NCBI RefSeq assembly: GCF_004011825.1
Contig: NZ_RKLO01000003.1
Coordinates: 124,001-188,000 of the forward strand
Length of the DNA stretch: 64,000 bases
Reading direction: 5' to 3'
Origin: Rhodococcus xishaensis
GTDB taxonomy: Bacteria; Actinomycetota; Actinomycetes; Mycobacteriales; Mycobacteriaceae
Position numbers and translations under genes: made by a program
The notes under the pieces: generated by a model
Databases searched by the model: none
Told to the model about the DNA's origin: nothing
The model's input: only the letters and a program-made list of their open reading frames with translations
Shown here: positions 39,092-48,879 of the stretch, one piece after another
Position numbering within the stretch: the first letter of the stretch is position 1
How the letters are laid out: each line of letters starts with the position of its first letter

Positions 39092-41635
39092 CTACACGTC
39101 GGCGATGGCCTCGAGCGGCTTGGTTCGTGCCGCCCGGGCTGCCGGCCACAATGCCGCGAGGACACCGACCACACCGGACCCGATCAGCATCGCCAGCACC
39201 TGGCCCCACGGGACCGCGATCTGATCAAGACCCTGGTCAGCGAGCGTCCTCACGAAACCCCAGCCGAACACCACGCCGAGAACCACACCCACGAGTGCCC
39301 CGAACACCGCGATCAGGACCGACTCGATATAGATGGTGCGGCGGACCTGGACCCGCTGCATGCCGACCGCCCGCAGCATCCCGATCTCACGTCGTCGTTC
39401 GACCACAGAGAGCGCCAGGGTGTTGACGATGCCCAGGATCGCGATGACCACTGCGAGCGCCAGCAGCCCGTACAGCACGGCGAGGAGAGTGTCGATCTGC
39501 TGCGCCTGGGTGCCCTTGAACTGCTCTCGGTCCTGGACCTGCACCGCCCCGAAGGGGTCTGTCGCGGCCGCCAGATCGGCAGCCATCGTGGCCAAATCTG
39601 CGCCGGGCGTCGCCTTGATCAGCACACCCACGATGAAGGCCATATTCTGCGGCGTCACCTCGTGGTAGACATCGCCGGATACGACCCACGAACCGAGCAG
39701 CTGGTTGTCGGCGTAGATCCCGGTCACCGTGGTCATCACCGGCTCTCCGTCCCGACTGACCAGGGTGACAGGGGTACCCAAGTTCCAGCCGCGTTTTGCG
39801 GCCTCGGACTCAGCGACGAGCATGTTGCTACCGGTGACGGAGGCCGAGCCCTCCTTCATCTCGTACTCGAGCACGGCATCGGGTGGTCCGCTGAATGCGG
39901 TGCCCGTCGCGTCCTCGTCATCGATCGCCACCATCACCGGGTGCAGCCGGACCGCCTCCTCGACGCCGTCCACCCCCTCCGCCGCTTCGGCAGCCTTGGT
40001 TTGAACGCCGAGCCCCCAGTGAGGGTCGGACACCTCAAATGGCGTGAGCACGAAGTCGGCCTCGACCCCCGTGTCCACAAGTGCGTTGACACTCGACTTC
40101 GCCGACGCGCCGAGCACGCCGATCAGCGACACCAGCATCAGGCCGAGCGTCAGCGCGAATGCAGTCGCTGCCGTGCGCTTGGGGTTGCGGATCGCGTTGG
40201 TGCGGGCCAGTCGCCCCACCGGTCCGAACGGCCTGGCGAACACCGCACCGAGAGCGCCGACGACCGGGCGAGACAGCGCGGGCGCGGCGAGGAGCACAGC
40301 GAGAACGAGCGCGAAGGCGCCCAGCCCGACGGTCGCCGCCGCGCCACCACCAGTGGACCTGGACCCGGCGACCAGTGCGATCACACCGCCGGCGGCGGCG
40401 ACGACACCGATCAGGGTGCGCACCTTCAGGGTGTCACCCGCGGACACGGACTCCTCGCGCATCGCAGCGACCGGCGGAACCTTGGCAGCCCGGCGGGCCG
40501 GCGCGTAGGCGCTGACCACGGTGACGAGCACACCCAGCACGAGCGCGACGACGGTCGTTCGCGGCGCGACCTGCAGCGCCCCGCCGGGCAGACCGATATC
40601 GAACGCGTTGAGCAGGCTGCGCAGGCCGTATGCGAGCCCGACACCGGCGGCGAGACCCAGTGCACTGCCGATCACGCCGATGACGAGCGCCTCGAAGGCC
40701 ACAGACCGGCCGATCTGGGTACGGCCGGCGCCGATCGCACGCAGCAGCGCGAGCTCGCGCAGGCGCTGCGCAACGATCATCGAGAAGGTGTTGTAGATGA
40801 TGAAGGTGCCGACCAGCAGCGCGATCGCGCCGAACGCGAGCAGGAAGTAGTTGATGAAGCTGAGGGCCTCGGTGATTTCGTCCTTGGCCTCCTCGCGAAC
40901 CTCGGCGCCGGTCTGCACCTTGGTGTCGGGTAGCGCTTGGGCGACCCGGTCGCGGAGCTCGTTCGGTGAGATCCCACTGGCGGCGACGTCGATGTATGCG
41001 ACATGGTTGCCGTCGGTGAACAGCTGGCGGGCCTGTGCATCGGTGAACAGCGCTTCCACGTAGCCGCCGGCGTCGTTCTCGAGCGCGTAGATGCCCGAGA
41101 CGGTGACGTCGTTCGGCCCGTCCCTCGTCAGCACCTGCGTCTGGTCGCCCACCGCGAGACCCGCCCGGTTCGCGGCACCGTCGTTGAGTGCTATCTGGCC
41201 GGCCTGCTCGGGCGGTGTGCCCACCACGAACTCCGCCGGTTCACCGAGCTGTTGGTCCGGCGGCAAGTACGAAGAACCGAAACTCGGTGCGCCGCCGTTC
41301 TGCATCGGCTTGCCCGCCGAGTTGAGGACCACGATCGGGCCGCCCGCGTAAGGTGCGACGGCGCGTACCCCGTCGACGCCGCGGATCGTCTCGACGGCGG
41401 CGACCGGGACACCGCTCGAGTGCTGCTCGACGGAGCTGACACGCACGTCGACGCCCGTGGCCTCGCTGTCGACGATGCTGTCGAACGTCTTCTGCAAGGT
41501 GTCGGTGAACACGAAGGATCCGGCGACGAACGCGGTACCGAGCACCACCGACAACACGGTCAGGGCGAGCCGCACCTTGTGCGCGGCGAGGTTGCGCAAC
41601 GACACCTTGCGCATCGGGGAACTGGACATGGCCAT
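39092..41635 (-). CDS. FtsX-like ABC transporter permease
   Basis: The 847-residue permease begins MRKVSLRNLAAHKVRLALT, has a first membrane helix at about 25-48, a large extracellular region, and FtsX blocks in the middle (AQRLRELALLRAIGAGRTQIGR) and the C-terminus (ERRREIGMLRAVGMQRVQVRRT). It pairs with the ATPase gene 4 bases upstream. The arrangement is the MacB/LolCE-like type; in mycobacteria and relatives such systems export lipids or other lipophilic compounds, but the cargo here is unknown. It has no clear similarity in gene context to the ABC/FtsX pair at 9425-12705 beyond the fold. Confidence 0.92.
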   Translation of the reverse strand: MAMSSSPMRKVSLRNLAAHKVRLALTVLSVVLGTAFVAGSFVFTDTLQKTFDSIVDSEATGVDVRVSSVEQHSSGVPVAAVETIRGVDGVRAVAPYAGGPIVVLNSAGKPMQNGGAPSFGSSYLPPDQQLGEPAEFVVGTPPEQAGQIALNDGAANRAGLAVGDQTQVLTRDGPNDVTVSGIYALENDAGGYVEALFTDAQARQLFTDGNHVAYIDVAASGISPNELRDRVAQALPDTKVQTGAEVREEAKDEITEALSFINYFLLAFGAIALLVGTFIIYNTFSMIVAQRLRELALLRAIGAGRTQIGRSVAFEALVIGVIGSALGLAAGVGLAYGLRSLLNAFDIGLPGGALQVAPRTTVVALVLGVLVTVVSAYAPARRAAKVPPVAAMREESVSAGDTLKVRTLIGVVAAAGGVIALVAGSRSTGGGAAATVGLGAFALVLAVLLAAPALSRPVVGALGAVFARPFGPVGRLARTNAIRNPKRTAATAFALTLGLMLVSLIGVLGASAKSSVNALVDTGVEADFVLTPFEVSDPHWGLGVQTKAAEAAEGVDGVEEAVRLHPVMVAIDDEDATGTAFSGPPDAVLEYEMKEGSASVTGSNMLVAESEAAKRGWNLGTPVTLVSRDGEPVMTTVTGIYADNQLLGSWVVSGDVYHEVTPQNMAFIVGVLIKATPGADLATMAADLAAATDPFGAVQVQDREQFKGTQAQQIDTLLAVLYGLLALAVVIAILGIVNTLALSVVERRREIGMLRAVGMQRVQVRRTIYIESVLIAVFGALVGVVLGVVFGWGFVRTLADQGLDQIAVPWGQVLAMLIGSGVVGVLAALWPAARAARTKPLEAIADV

Positions 41636-41639
41636 GGCG

Positions 41640-42413
41640 TCAGACCGTCTCGAGGTTCTTCATGCGGTCCAGGACCGACTCCGCCGTGGGTTCGCGCAGC
41701 TCGTCGACGATCTGCCCGTCGGCGAGAAACACGACGCGATCGGCGAAACTCGCGGCCCGCGGATCGTGCGTGACGATCACGACGGTCTGGTCGAACTCGT
41801 CGACTGCGGCCCGCAGGATCGACAGCACCTCACCCGACGATCGTGAATCGAGATTTCCGGTCGGCTCGTCACCGAAGATGATTTCCGGCCGCCCGGCGAG
41901 GGCGCGTGCGCACGCGACGCGCTGTTGCTGGCCGCCGGAAAGTTCCCCCGGACGGTGGTCGAGGCGATCGCGCAGACCCAACCGGTCGATCACGGTGTCG
42001 AGCCAGTGCTGGTCGCCCTTCCGGCCGGCGATGTCGAGCGGCAACGTGATGTTCTCGAGCGCCGTGAGGGTCGGCACCAGGTTGAACGCCTGGAAAACGA
42101 ACCCGATCCGGTCCCGGCGCAGCTGCGTCATCTTCTTGTCCGACAGTGCGGTCAGATCGGTCGCACCGATCAGCACCGAACCCGACGTCGCTGCGTCCAG
42201 GCCGGCGAGGCAGTGCATGAACGTCGACTTGCCGGAGCCGGAAGGCCCCATGATGGCGGTGAACTCCCCCCGCGCGAACTCCGCGGACACCCCCGCGAGT
42301 GCGTGGACCTGGGTGTCCCCCGTGCCGTAGACCTTCGTCAGGTTGACCGCTCGCGCGGCAAGTGTGGTGTCGGTGGGCATCTCGGTTTCCGTTGGCATGC
42401 CCAACATCTTCAC
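41640..42413 (-). CDS. ABC transporter ATP-binding protein, MacB/LolD type
   Basis: The 257-residue ATPase has Walker A IMGPSGSGKST, Q-loop FVFQAFNLVPTLT, signature LSGGQQQR, Walker B IIFGDEPTGNLDS and switch motif VIVTHDPRAASFAD. It powers the FtsX-like permease encoded 4 bases downstream. In-frame ATGs at 42398 and 42380 are also possible starts because the first residues are not conserved. The sulfatase gene lies 63 bases upstream on the same strand, so co-transcription is possible but not shown. Confidence 0.94.
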   Translation of the reverse strand: MKMLGMPTETEMPTDTTLAARAVNLTKVYGTGDTQVHALAGVSAEFARGEFTAIMGPSGSGKSTFMHCLAGLDAATSGSVLIGATDLTALSDKKMTQLRRDRIGFVFQAFNLVPTLTALENITLPLDIAGRKGDQHWLDTVIDRLGLRDRLDHRPGELSGGQQQRVACARALAGRPEIIFGDEPTGNLDSRSSGEVLSILRAAVDEFDQTVVIVTHDPRAASFADRVVFLADGQIVDELREPTAESVLDRMKNLETV

Positions 42414-42476
42414 CCGCGGGCCGTGCCGGAAACCATCGGGGACATCCCTGATCTTGGACCCCGAAGCCGAAGCGGG

Positions 42477-44828
42477 TCAGTCGTGGGAGAAAGCGCGTGC
42501 GATTTCCCGCTCGATGTCGAGGTACGGCTCACCGGAGACGTCGGCTGTGACCCTTGCGACAGTGCCGCCGCTGAATCGGAACGGTGCGCTGTAGAGGCGG
42601 GTGACGGACTGGCCGGTATCGCGGCCGACCCGGATGCCCTCCCCCACGGCGGAGAATGTCGCCGGCTGGAGCCGCATCCCCTCGAGCGTCCCCATCTCGT
42701 GCTCGTCGATGTACAGCGTGGTGTTTCCCACCGGGGTGAAGTCGTCGTCGGCGGTACCGGTGCGTTCGAAACGTACCCCGAGAACGTGGGCGTCCCGGGG
42801 GATGCGGTCCGCGGAGACGACTATCTGCTCCTCTTCCCCGAGGAAGTTGTTCACGTACTTCAGGTGGCCGTCCTGCACGAACAGCGTGTGCCCGCCGAGC
42901 CTGCCCCCATGCACGTACAACACGCCTTCGGCGTCGTCGGACTCGATGGTGACCTCCGCCAGCAACGAGAACGTGCGGCCCCGGATCTCGAGCGCTGCGC
43001 CCGGGCCCACCTCGGCGGCATCGGGGTAGTAGACCGACGAAGTGCGGTCGCCCGTCAGGTAGGGACGCTTCCGCCCCGCGATCGACAGCATGCCCAAATC
43101 GTTGAGCGGTAGCCCGTCGTACTTGGCGGCCTCGTCGAACCACAGCTCGCGCATCTCGTCGAGTTTGTCAGGGTGTGCTGTGGCGAGGTCGTCCACCTGG
43201 CTGCGGTCTTGCTCGATGTGGAACAGTTCCCACCGGTCCTCGTCGAAGTGCGACCAGTCCGACGGAGTCGCTGCGTGGACGGTGTCGGCGAACCAGCCCT
43301 GATGCCAGATCCCGCGGGTCCCGAGCATCGAGTAGAACTGTGTCGTCTTGCCGGTCACCGCGTCCGCGTCCTCGAGGATCGTTCGGAAGCTGGTCCCCTC
43401 GAGCGGTCTTTGCGGGATCCCCTTGACGGTCAGCGGCGGGTCGAGGCCGAGCAACTCGTAGACCGTAGGCGTGATATCGCAGACGTTGATGTAGTGATCC
43501 CGAACCTCGCTGCGCGCCGAGATGCCGTCCGGCCACGAGATCAGACACGGATCGGCGATACCGCCCTCGTGTGAGGCGTACCGCTTGAAGAGCTTGTATG
43601 GAGTGTTGAACGCCATCGCCCAACCGATGCAGTAATGGTTGTATGTCTCCGGACCGCCCAAATCGTCGATCTTCTCGAGATTGCCTTCGATCCGATCCGC
43701 GTAGCCGTTGAAGAACCTGTGCTCGTTGAACGAGCCGTGGGGGCCGCCTTCCCCACTCGCACCGTTGTCCGACAACACCACGATGATCGTGTTGTCGAGT
43801 TGTCCGGACTCGTCGAGATAGTCGAGCAGACGGCCGATCTGCGCATCGGTGTAGCTCAGGTAGCCGGCGAACACCTCGGCCATCCGGCAGAACAACCGCT
43901 TCTCGTCGTCGCCGAGCGAATCCCACGGGCGGACGGTGTCGAGCTCCGGCCACGGAGTGCCGTCCGCACTGACCTCGTCCACATATGGGTTCATCGGCGA
44001 CAGTTCCGTGTCCTCCGGAACGAGTCCGAGACGCTTCTGGTTCTCGAGGACGATTTCCCGATACTTCTCGTACCCCATGTCGAACCGACCTTTGTATCGG
44101 TCGGCCCATTCCTTCGCTACGTGATGCGGTGCATGACCGCAACCCGGACACAGGTAGAGGAACCACGGCTTGTCGGGCGCGATGACCTTCGAGTCCCGAA
44201 TGAACTCGATCGACTTGTCCGCCAAGTCCTTCGACAGGTGGTATCCGTCTTCAGGCGCATACGACGGGTCGACGGGGTGGTTGTCGTAGACGAGATTCGG
44301 GTACCACTGGTCGGTCTCGCCGCCCAAGAACCCGTAGAACCTCTCGAATCCCCGAGAGAGTGGCCAATTGCGTTTGGTGGCAGCAAGATTCATCTCCTCG
44401 AGCGGTGTCATGTGCCACTTGCCAACCGCGTACGTGTTCCACCCCTGCTCACCGAGGACCTCGGAGACGAGCGCACAGTCCGCAGGAATCCGCCCGCTCG
44501 AGTTCGTGAATCCTTCGGTGAACTCCACGATCGTCGCCATGCCCACCGACGTCGCGTTGCGGCCCGTCAGCAGCGACGCCCTCGTCGGTGAACACAGTGC
44601 GGTCGTGTGAAACTGGCTCAACGTGATTCCACGATCGGCGATACGACGCATATTGGGCATGTCGACCAATCCGCCGTACGTGTCCCACGTACCTATGCCG
44701 ATGTCGTCCCACACCAGATACAGAATGTTGGGCGCCCCCTCCGGCGCCCGGGACTCGGTGAACGGCGCCCAGTCGGGCGTCGATTCCCGGATGTCGACCG
44801 ATACCTTGCCGGTGAATTCCTCAGCCAT
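42477..44828 (-). CDS. Arylsulfatase-type sulfatase
   Basis: The 783-residue enzyme has N-terminal metal ligands WDDIGIGTWDTYGG (Asp41, Asp42), the sulfatase signature CSPTR with Cys79 that is converted to formylglycine, GRNATSVGM, and VGKWHMTPLEE. The second metal site is LSDNGASGEGG. The C-terminal 180 or so residues form an extra beta-rich domain (FSLLAEVTIES, YVHGGRLGGHTLFVQDG) as in large actinobacterial arylsulfatases. It hydrolyses sulfate esters. No formylglycine-generating enzyme gene is in the window. No signal peptide is visible from ATG 44828, chosen because GGGAGGG precedes it, so it is probably cytoplasmic. Confidence 0.92.
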   Translation of the reverse strand: MAEEFTGKVSVDIRESTPDWAPFTESRAPEGAPNILYLVWDDIGIGTWDTYGGLVDMPNMRRIADRGITLSQFHTTALCSPTRASLLTGRNATSVGMATIVEFTEGFTNSSGRIPADCALVSEVLGEQGWNTYAVGKWHMTPLEEMNLAATKRNWPLSRGFERFYGFLGGETDQWYPNLVYDNHPVDPSYAPEDGYHLSKDLADKSIEFIRDSKVIAPDKPWFLYLCPGCGHAPHHVAKEWADRYKGRFDMGYEKYREIVLENQKRLGLVPEDTELSPMNPYVDEVSADGTPWPELDTVRPWDSLGDDEKRLFCRMAEVFAGYLSYTDAQIGRLLDYLDESGQLDNTIIVVLSDNGASGEGGPHGSFNEHRFFNGYADRIEGNLEKIDDLGGPETYNHYCIGWAMAFNTPYKLFKRYASHEGGIADPCLISWPDGISARSEVRDHYINVCDITPTVYELLGLDPPLTVKGIPQRPLEGTSFRTILEDADAVTGKTTQFYSMLGTRGIWHQGWFADTVHAATPSDWSHFDEDRWELFHIEQDRSQVDDLATAHPDKLDEMRELWFDEAAKYDGLPLNDLGMLSIAGRKRPYLTGDRTSSVYYPDAAEVGPGAALEIRGRTFSLLAEVTIESDDAEGVLYVHGGRLGGHTLFVQDGHLKYVNNFLGEEEQIVVSADRIPRDAHVLGVRFERTGTADDDFTPVGNTTLYIDEHEMGTLEGMRLQPATFSAVGEGIRVGRDTGQSVTRLYSAPFRFSGGTVARVTADVSGEPYLDIEREIARAFSHD

Positions 44829-44955
44829 GGCTGGGCCCTCCCCATGCGACTGCAACTCCATCATCACACGCACGGGAAGGACACGGGCCGATTCGACGTC
44901 GACATCCGCGGCCGTCACCGCGATACCCACCGTTGAACCCACTACTCTCGAACCC

Positions 44956-45732
44956 ATGCGGATCGGAGCCCACCTACGGCAGGACGACGACCCTATCGGG
45001 ATCGGTGAGAGTCTCGGTGCCGACATTGTCCAACTCTTCCTCACCGACCCGCAGAAATGGGACAAGCCGGAACCGCACCCGCAGACCGAGCGCATCCTGC
45101 GGAGCCCGATCGACGTCGTAGTGCACTCCTCGTACGTCATCAATGTCGCCAGCCTCAACAACCGACTCCGCATGCCGTCCCGCAAGGCCGTCGCCGATCA
45201 GGCCGCGGCCGCTGCCGAAATCGGTGCGCTCGGACTCGTCGTCCACGGCGGCCACGTCCGAGACGGCGAAGACCCCGCTGCGGGAGTCACGAACTGGCGC
45301 AAGCTTTTCGAACGACAACAGGACAAGGGCGGCTTCGCGGTTCCGATTCTCATCGAGAACACTGCCGGCGGAGACTTCGCGATGGCCCGGCATCTCGACG
45401 CGATCGCCCGTCTGTGGGATGCGGTGGGCGAATTCGGCGCTGGGTTCTGCCTCGATACGTGCCACGCGTGGGCCGGAGGGGAGGAATTGCCCGGCATCGT
45501 CGAGCGGATCAAGGGGATCACCGGCCGGATCGACCTGGTTCATCTGAACAACTCACGCGACGAATTCAACTCTGCCCGTGACCGCCACGCGAACTTGGCC
45601 ACGGGCACGATCGACCCTGCGATGCTCACCGACATCGCGTCCGCGGCCGGGGCCCCGCTGATCCTCGAAACACCCGCCGAGGGGATCGCCGACGACCTCG
45701 CCTACCTGCGCGATGCGCTCACGGCTGGCTGA
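44956..45732 (+). CDS. nfo: Endonuclease IV-type AP endonuclease (Nfo family)
   Basis: The 258-residue TIM-barrel protein cleaves DNA at abasic sites and resembles mycobacterial End/Nfo. Zinc-ligand motifs are visible: VVHSSYV, VVHGGHVRDG, LIENTAGGD, CLDTCHAWAGG, VHLNNSRDEF, the DxH of DRHANLATG, and LETP near the end. Its length suits the short actinobacterial group. It is divergent from the sulfatase gene, 127 bases away. No Shine-Dalgarno is obvious before the ATG. Confidence 0.92.
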   Translation: MRIGAHLRQDDDPIGIGESLGADIVQLFLTDPQKWDKPEPHPQTERILRSPIDVVVHSSYVINVASLNNRLRMPSRKAVADQAAAAAEIGALGLVVHGGHVRDGEDPAAGVTNWRKLFERQQDKGGFAVPILIENTAGGDFAMARHLDAIARLWDAVGEFGAGFCLDTCHAWAGGEELPGIVERIKGITGRIDLVHLNNSRDEFNSARDRHANLATGTIDPAMLTDIASAAGAPLILETPAEGIADDLAYLRDALTAG

Positions 45733-45815
45733 CACGCCGAACGCCAGATACCGAATCGGACACGAGGCGCGTCAAATCCGGACCGATCCGGAATCGACAC
45801 TTACCATCCCGAGAT

Positions 45816-46448
45816 ATGACGAATTTCCGGTCCCACCGCAAGCTCGCCATGTCCTCCGTCGCTGCCGCGGCCCTCGCCCTCGCCGGGTGTACGAACGCGG
45901 AGTCCGAGCCAACCGCATCGGCCCCGCTCACTTCGTCTGCTTCCGACTCCGAAGACAGGAACAGCGACGCGAAGGCATTCAAGGCGTCCGACGGCGCGAT
46001 GACTGCGGTGCCGACCGGAACGGCACCACAGTCCGAGGCTCCATCTCCGGACGCCGCGCTCGCCGTCACGGACATGCTCGTGACCAGCCACGACGGGTTC
46101 GACCGTGTGATCTACGAACTGGGCGGCACCGGGACGCCGGGGTGGCGAGCCGACATCGTCGAAACCGCCGTTCAGCAGGGCAGCGGCCACACGATCACAG
46201 TGAACGGCCAGGGAATACTGCAGGTCCTGATCGACGGCTCGTCGATTCCGTCCACGATTGGTATCGAGCCGTACTCCGGCCCGAATCCTCTCGAGGTCGA
46301 GAACCCAGGTGTCGTCACAGAGGTACAAGAGGCCGGTGTCTTCGAGGGCACCACCCAGACACTGATAGGCCTTTCGAAGCCGGACGTATCGTTCCATGTC
46401 TATAGCCTCAGCGATCCGACACGACTCGTCGTCGATGTAGCGCACTGA
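45816..46448 (+). CDS. Secreted lipoprotein with AMIN-like domain
   Basis: The 210-residue protein has a signal peptide and lipobox LAGC (Cys25), a Ser/Thr/Ala/Pro-rich linker (about 26-75), and a C-terminal domain with VTDMLVTSHDGFDRVIYELGG, GIEPYSGPNP, LIGLSKPDVSFHVY and SDPTRLVVDV. That domain is the AMIN-like type of actinobacterial lipoproteins; AMIN domains bind peptidoglycan or localise amidases. The job here is unknown. ATG 45816 is the only good start that includes the full signal peptide. Confidence 0.85.
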   Translation: MTNFRSHRKLAMSSVAAAALALAGCTNAESEPTASAPLTSSASDSEDRNSDAKAFKASDGAMTAVPTGTAPQSEAPSPDAALAVTDMLVTSHDGFDRVIYELGGTGTPGWRADIVETAVQQGSGHTITVNGQGILQVLIDGSSIPSTIGIEPYSGPNPLEVENPGVVTEVQEAGVFEGTTQTLIGLSKPDVSFHVYSLSDPTRLVVDVAH

Positions 46449-46490
46449 CGTCCGACTCCCCCTTCCCAAGCCTGAGGTGGAGGGAGTGGA

Positions 46491-46699
46491 TCAGAAGTAG
46501 CGACGGATGTTGTGAACCTGGAAATCGGACAGCGGCGTCAGCCCGATCGGGACTCCGGCGCTGTGTGCGTTGAACGCCTTACAGAGCAGAAATCACTCCC
46601 GTCACAGGTTCGAGTTGAACGAACAGCGGGGAGCGTGGCCGGATTCGAGCCGCATGGCGACCAATCCGTCGCCGTTCGACCAGGTAGTGACTGTAGTGG
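46491..46699 (-). pseudogene. Possible degraded gene remnant
   Basis: Read on the minus strand, a frame ending at 46491 encodes KAFNAHSAGVPIGLTPLSD then FQVHNIRRYF and a stop. One frame over, just upstream, is TCDGSDFCSV, and in a third frame further up is DGLVAMRLESGHAPRCSF. The pieces look like one protein broken by frameshifts, with cysteines suggesting a secreted protein. I could not assign a family. It lies directly after the helicase gene. The frame reading is real; the pseudogene interpretation is tentative. Confidence 0.3.
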
Positions 46700-48466
46700 T
46701 CAGTCGCGTGGGCGACGCCTGGCAAACTTGTCGCTCTTGCGGCCGAACTTCCCGCCAGCCCTGTCGTTGCGACCGCCGCGAGAAGGACGCCCAGATGGGG
46801 GACCCTGATCGAGCTGTAGCTGGATCAGCACTCCGGAGATTCGCGTGGCGCGCAGCGCCTCCACCGCCTCTCCGGACAAATTCGCCGGCAGCTCGACCAG
46901 GCTGTGGTCGGGCCGGATGCTGATGTGCCCGAAGTCGCTGCGGCGCAGACCGCCCTCGTTCGCGATGGCCCCGACGATCGCCCCCGGCACAACCCTGTGC
47001 CGCTTGCCGACCGCGATGCGATAGGTGGCGAACTCCTGGCCCTCGCGGCCGAACCGCGGACCGTCGTCAAACCGGCGGGCCGGGCGCTCACGCGGCTCGC
47101 GGCGCGGCGGGGCCGGCGGCTCCGGCTCCATGAGGAACGATTCACCGTCACGGGACTGCACCGCCAGCGCCGCGGCGATATCGGCGAGCGGGACGTCGTG
47201 CTCGCGCTCGTAGTCCTCGATCAGCCTGCGGAACAGAGCCAGGTTCGGCGAAGCCAGGCTGGCGGTGATCGAATCACCGAACTTCGCGACCCGCTGCGTA
47301 TTGACGTCCTCCACCGTCGGCAACTGGATCTCGGTGAGCGACTGCCGGGTGGTCCGCTCGATAGCCCGGAGCAGGTGGCGTTCGCGCGGTGCGACGAACA
47401 GCAACGCGTCGCCAGCGCGTCCGGCGCGACCGGTACGGCCGATGCGGTGCACGTACGACTCGGTGTCGTGCGGTATGTCGTAGTTGACGACGTGCGAGAT
47501 GCGGTCGACGTCGAGGCCGCGAGCCGCGACGTCGGTGGCGATGAGGATGTCGAGAGCACCGGCCTTGAGCTGGCCGATCGTGCGCTCGCGTTGGGCCTGC
47601 ACGATGTCACCGTTGATCGCGGCGGCGGAGAAGCCGCGGGCCCGCAGGCGCTCCGCGAGGTCCTCGGTGGCCTGCTTGGTTCGGACGAAGATGATCATCG
47701 CCTCGAACGGTTCGACCTCGAGGATCCGGGTGAGCGCGTCGAGCTTGCGCTGGTGCGCCACCTGCACCCACCGCTGGGAGATGTTCGCGGCGGTCTGGGT
47801 CTTCGCCTTGACTGTGATCTCGATCGGATCGTGCAGGTACTGCTTGGAAATCTTGCGGATCGCGGGCGGCATCGTCGCCGAGAACAGGGCGACCTGCTTG
47901 TACTCGGGAGTGTCCTCGAGGATGCGCTCGACGTCGTCCTGGAAGCCCATCTTGAGCATCTCGTCGGCCTCGTCCAGAACGAGGTAGTCGAGGTTCGACA
48001 GGTCGAGTGTGCCCTTCTCCAGGTGGTCGATCACCCGACCGGGGGTGCCGACAATGATCTGCGCGCCGCGGCGCAGACCCGACAGTTGCACCCCATAGGC
48101 CTGACCGCCATAGATCGGCAGCACACGCACGCCCGGTATGTGGGCGGAGTACTTCCCGAACGCCTCCGCGACCTGCAGCGCCAACTCACGCGTCGGCGCC
48201 AGGATGAGGGCCTGCGGGACCTTCCGGTCGACGTCGAGGCGGGAGAGGATCGGGATCGCGAACGCGGCGGTCTTACCGGTGCCGGTCTGCGCGAGACCGA
48301 CGACGTCGTTGCCGGCGAGCAGCGGAGGAATGGTCGCGGCCTGGATCGGTGAGGGCGACTCATATCCGACGTCGGAGAGGGCTTGGAGCACACGTTCGTC
48401 GATGTCGAGTTCGGCGAAGGTGGCGGGATTGCTGTCGGACTGCGGGTCACGCTCGGTGTCACTCAT
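46700..48466 (-). CDS. deaD: DEAD-box RNA helicase, DeaD/CsdA type
   Basis: The 588-residue helicase has the Q-motif region YESPSPIQAATIPPLL, motif I AQTGTGKT, motif II DEAD, motif III SAT, and helicase-C motifs ATDVAARGLDVD and HRIGRTGR. After a basic linker comes a DbpA-type RNA-binding domain (YRIAVGKRHRVVPGAIVGAI, near 480-550), then an Arg/Gly-rich tail. Such enzymes unwind RNA during ribosome assembly and mRNA turnover, and many are cold induced. The ATG 48466 lies in the last bases before an intergenic region of about 410 bases, where any cold-shock 5' UTR would be sought. Confidence 0.95.
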   Translation of the reverse strand: MSDTERDPQSDSNPATFAELDIDERVLQALSDVGYESPSPIQAATIPPLLAGNDVVGLAQTGTGKTAAFAIPILSRLDVDRKVPQALILAPTRELALQVAEAFGKYSAHIPGVRVLPIYGGQAYGVQLSGLRRGAQIIVGTPGRVIDHLEKGTLDLSNLDYLVLDEADEMLKMGFQDDVERILEDTPEYKQVALFSATMPPAIRKISKQYLHDPIEITVKAKTQTAANISQRWVQVAHQRKLDALTRILEVEPFEAMIIFVRTKQATEDLAERLRARGFSAAAINGDIVQAQRERTIGQLKAGALDILIATDVAARGLDVDRISHVVNYDIPHDTESYVHRIGRTGRAGRAGDALLFVAPRERHLLRAIERTTRQSLTEIQLPTVEDVNTQRVAKFGDSITASLASPNLALFRRLIEDYEREHDVPLADIAAALAVQSRDGESFLMEPEPPAPPRREPRERPARRFDDGPRFGREGQEFATYRIAVGKRHRVVPGAIVGAIANEGGLRRSDFGHISIRPDHSLVELPANLSGEAVEALRATRISGVLIQLQLDQGPPSGRPSRGGRNDRAGGKFGRKSDKFARRRPRD

Positions 48467-48879
48467 TTGACCAGTGAGTTTAGTCGATGCGTGGTAGGGG
48501 CCTTGCCCCGACCGCCCTCGACGTGCACCAACGCTGCGACCTGCACCGAACGCACGCTCGGATGCGTGGAATGTGCGTGTCGTCGAGTCCGTACACGCGT
48601 TCGAGTACGGATTCGGCTCCCCTGTCTCCTACGGTTCTCGCACGCGCCACCGAGGTCGCGACCGACGAGTTCGCGGCCGAGGATGTGAGCAAGCACGAGG
48701 CCGCATCTGCGCGTTCCACACTGCGCTCGAGTTGGCTCGGCAGAATCGGCTTCTGAATTTCAGCCAAAGCCTTGCGGAAGCACTGGAGAAGGATAAAGAG
48801 TCACGGATGATGACCCCGGACCGCGTCTCTGTGAGGCTCGTGCCCAGTGCTCGTCCGGCCATTCGAGATGGGGTGACGC
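48467..48879. other. Intergenic stretch without a clear gene
   Basis: These 413 bases lie between the divergent helicase and antiporter-remnant genes. Two plus-strand frames show protein-like stretches (ATEVATDEFAAEDVSKH and ARQNRLLNFSQSLAEALEKD) but with stops and no start or ribosome-binding site. I can neither assign these to a family nor exclude gene decay. No strong hairpin was found. Confidence 0.35.
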
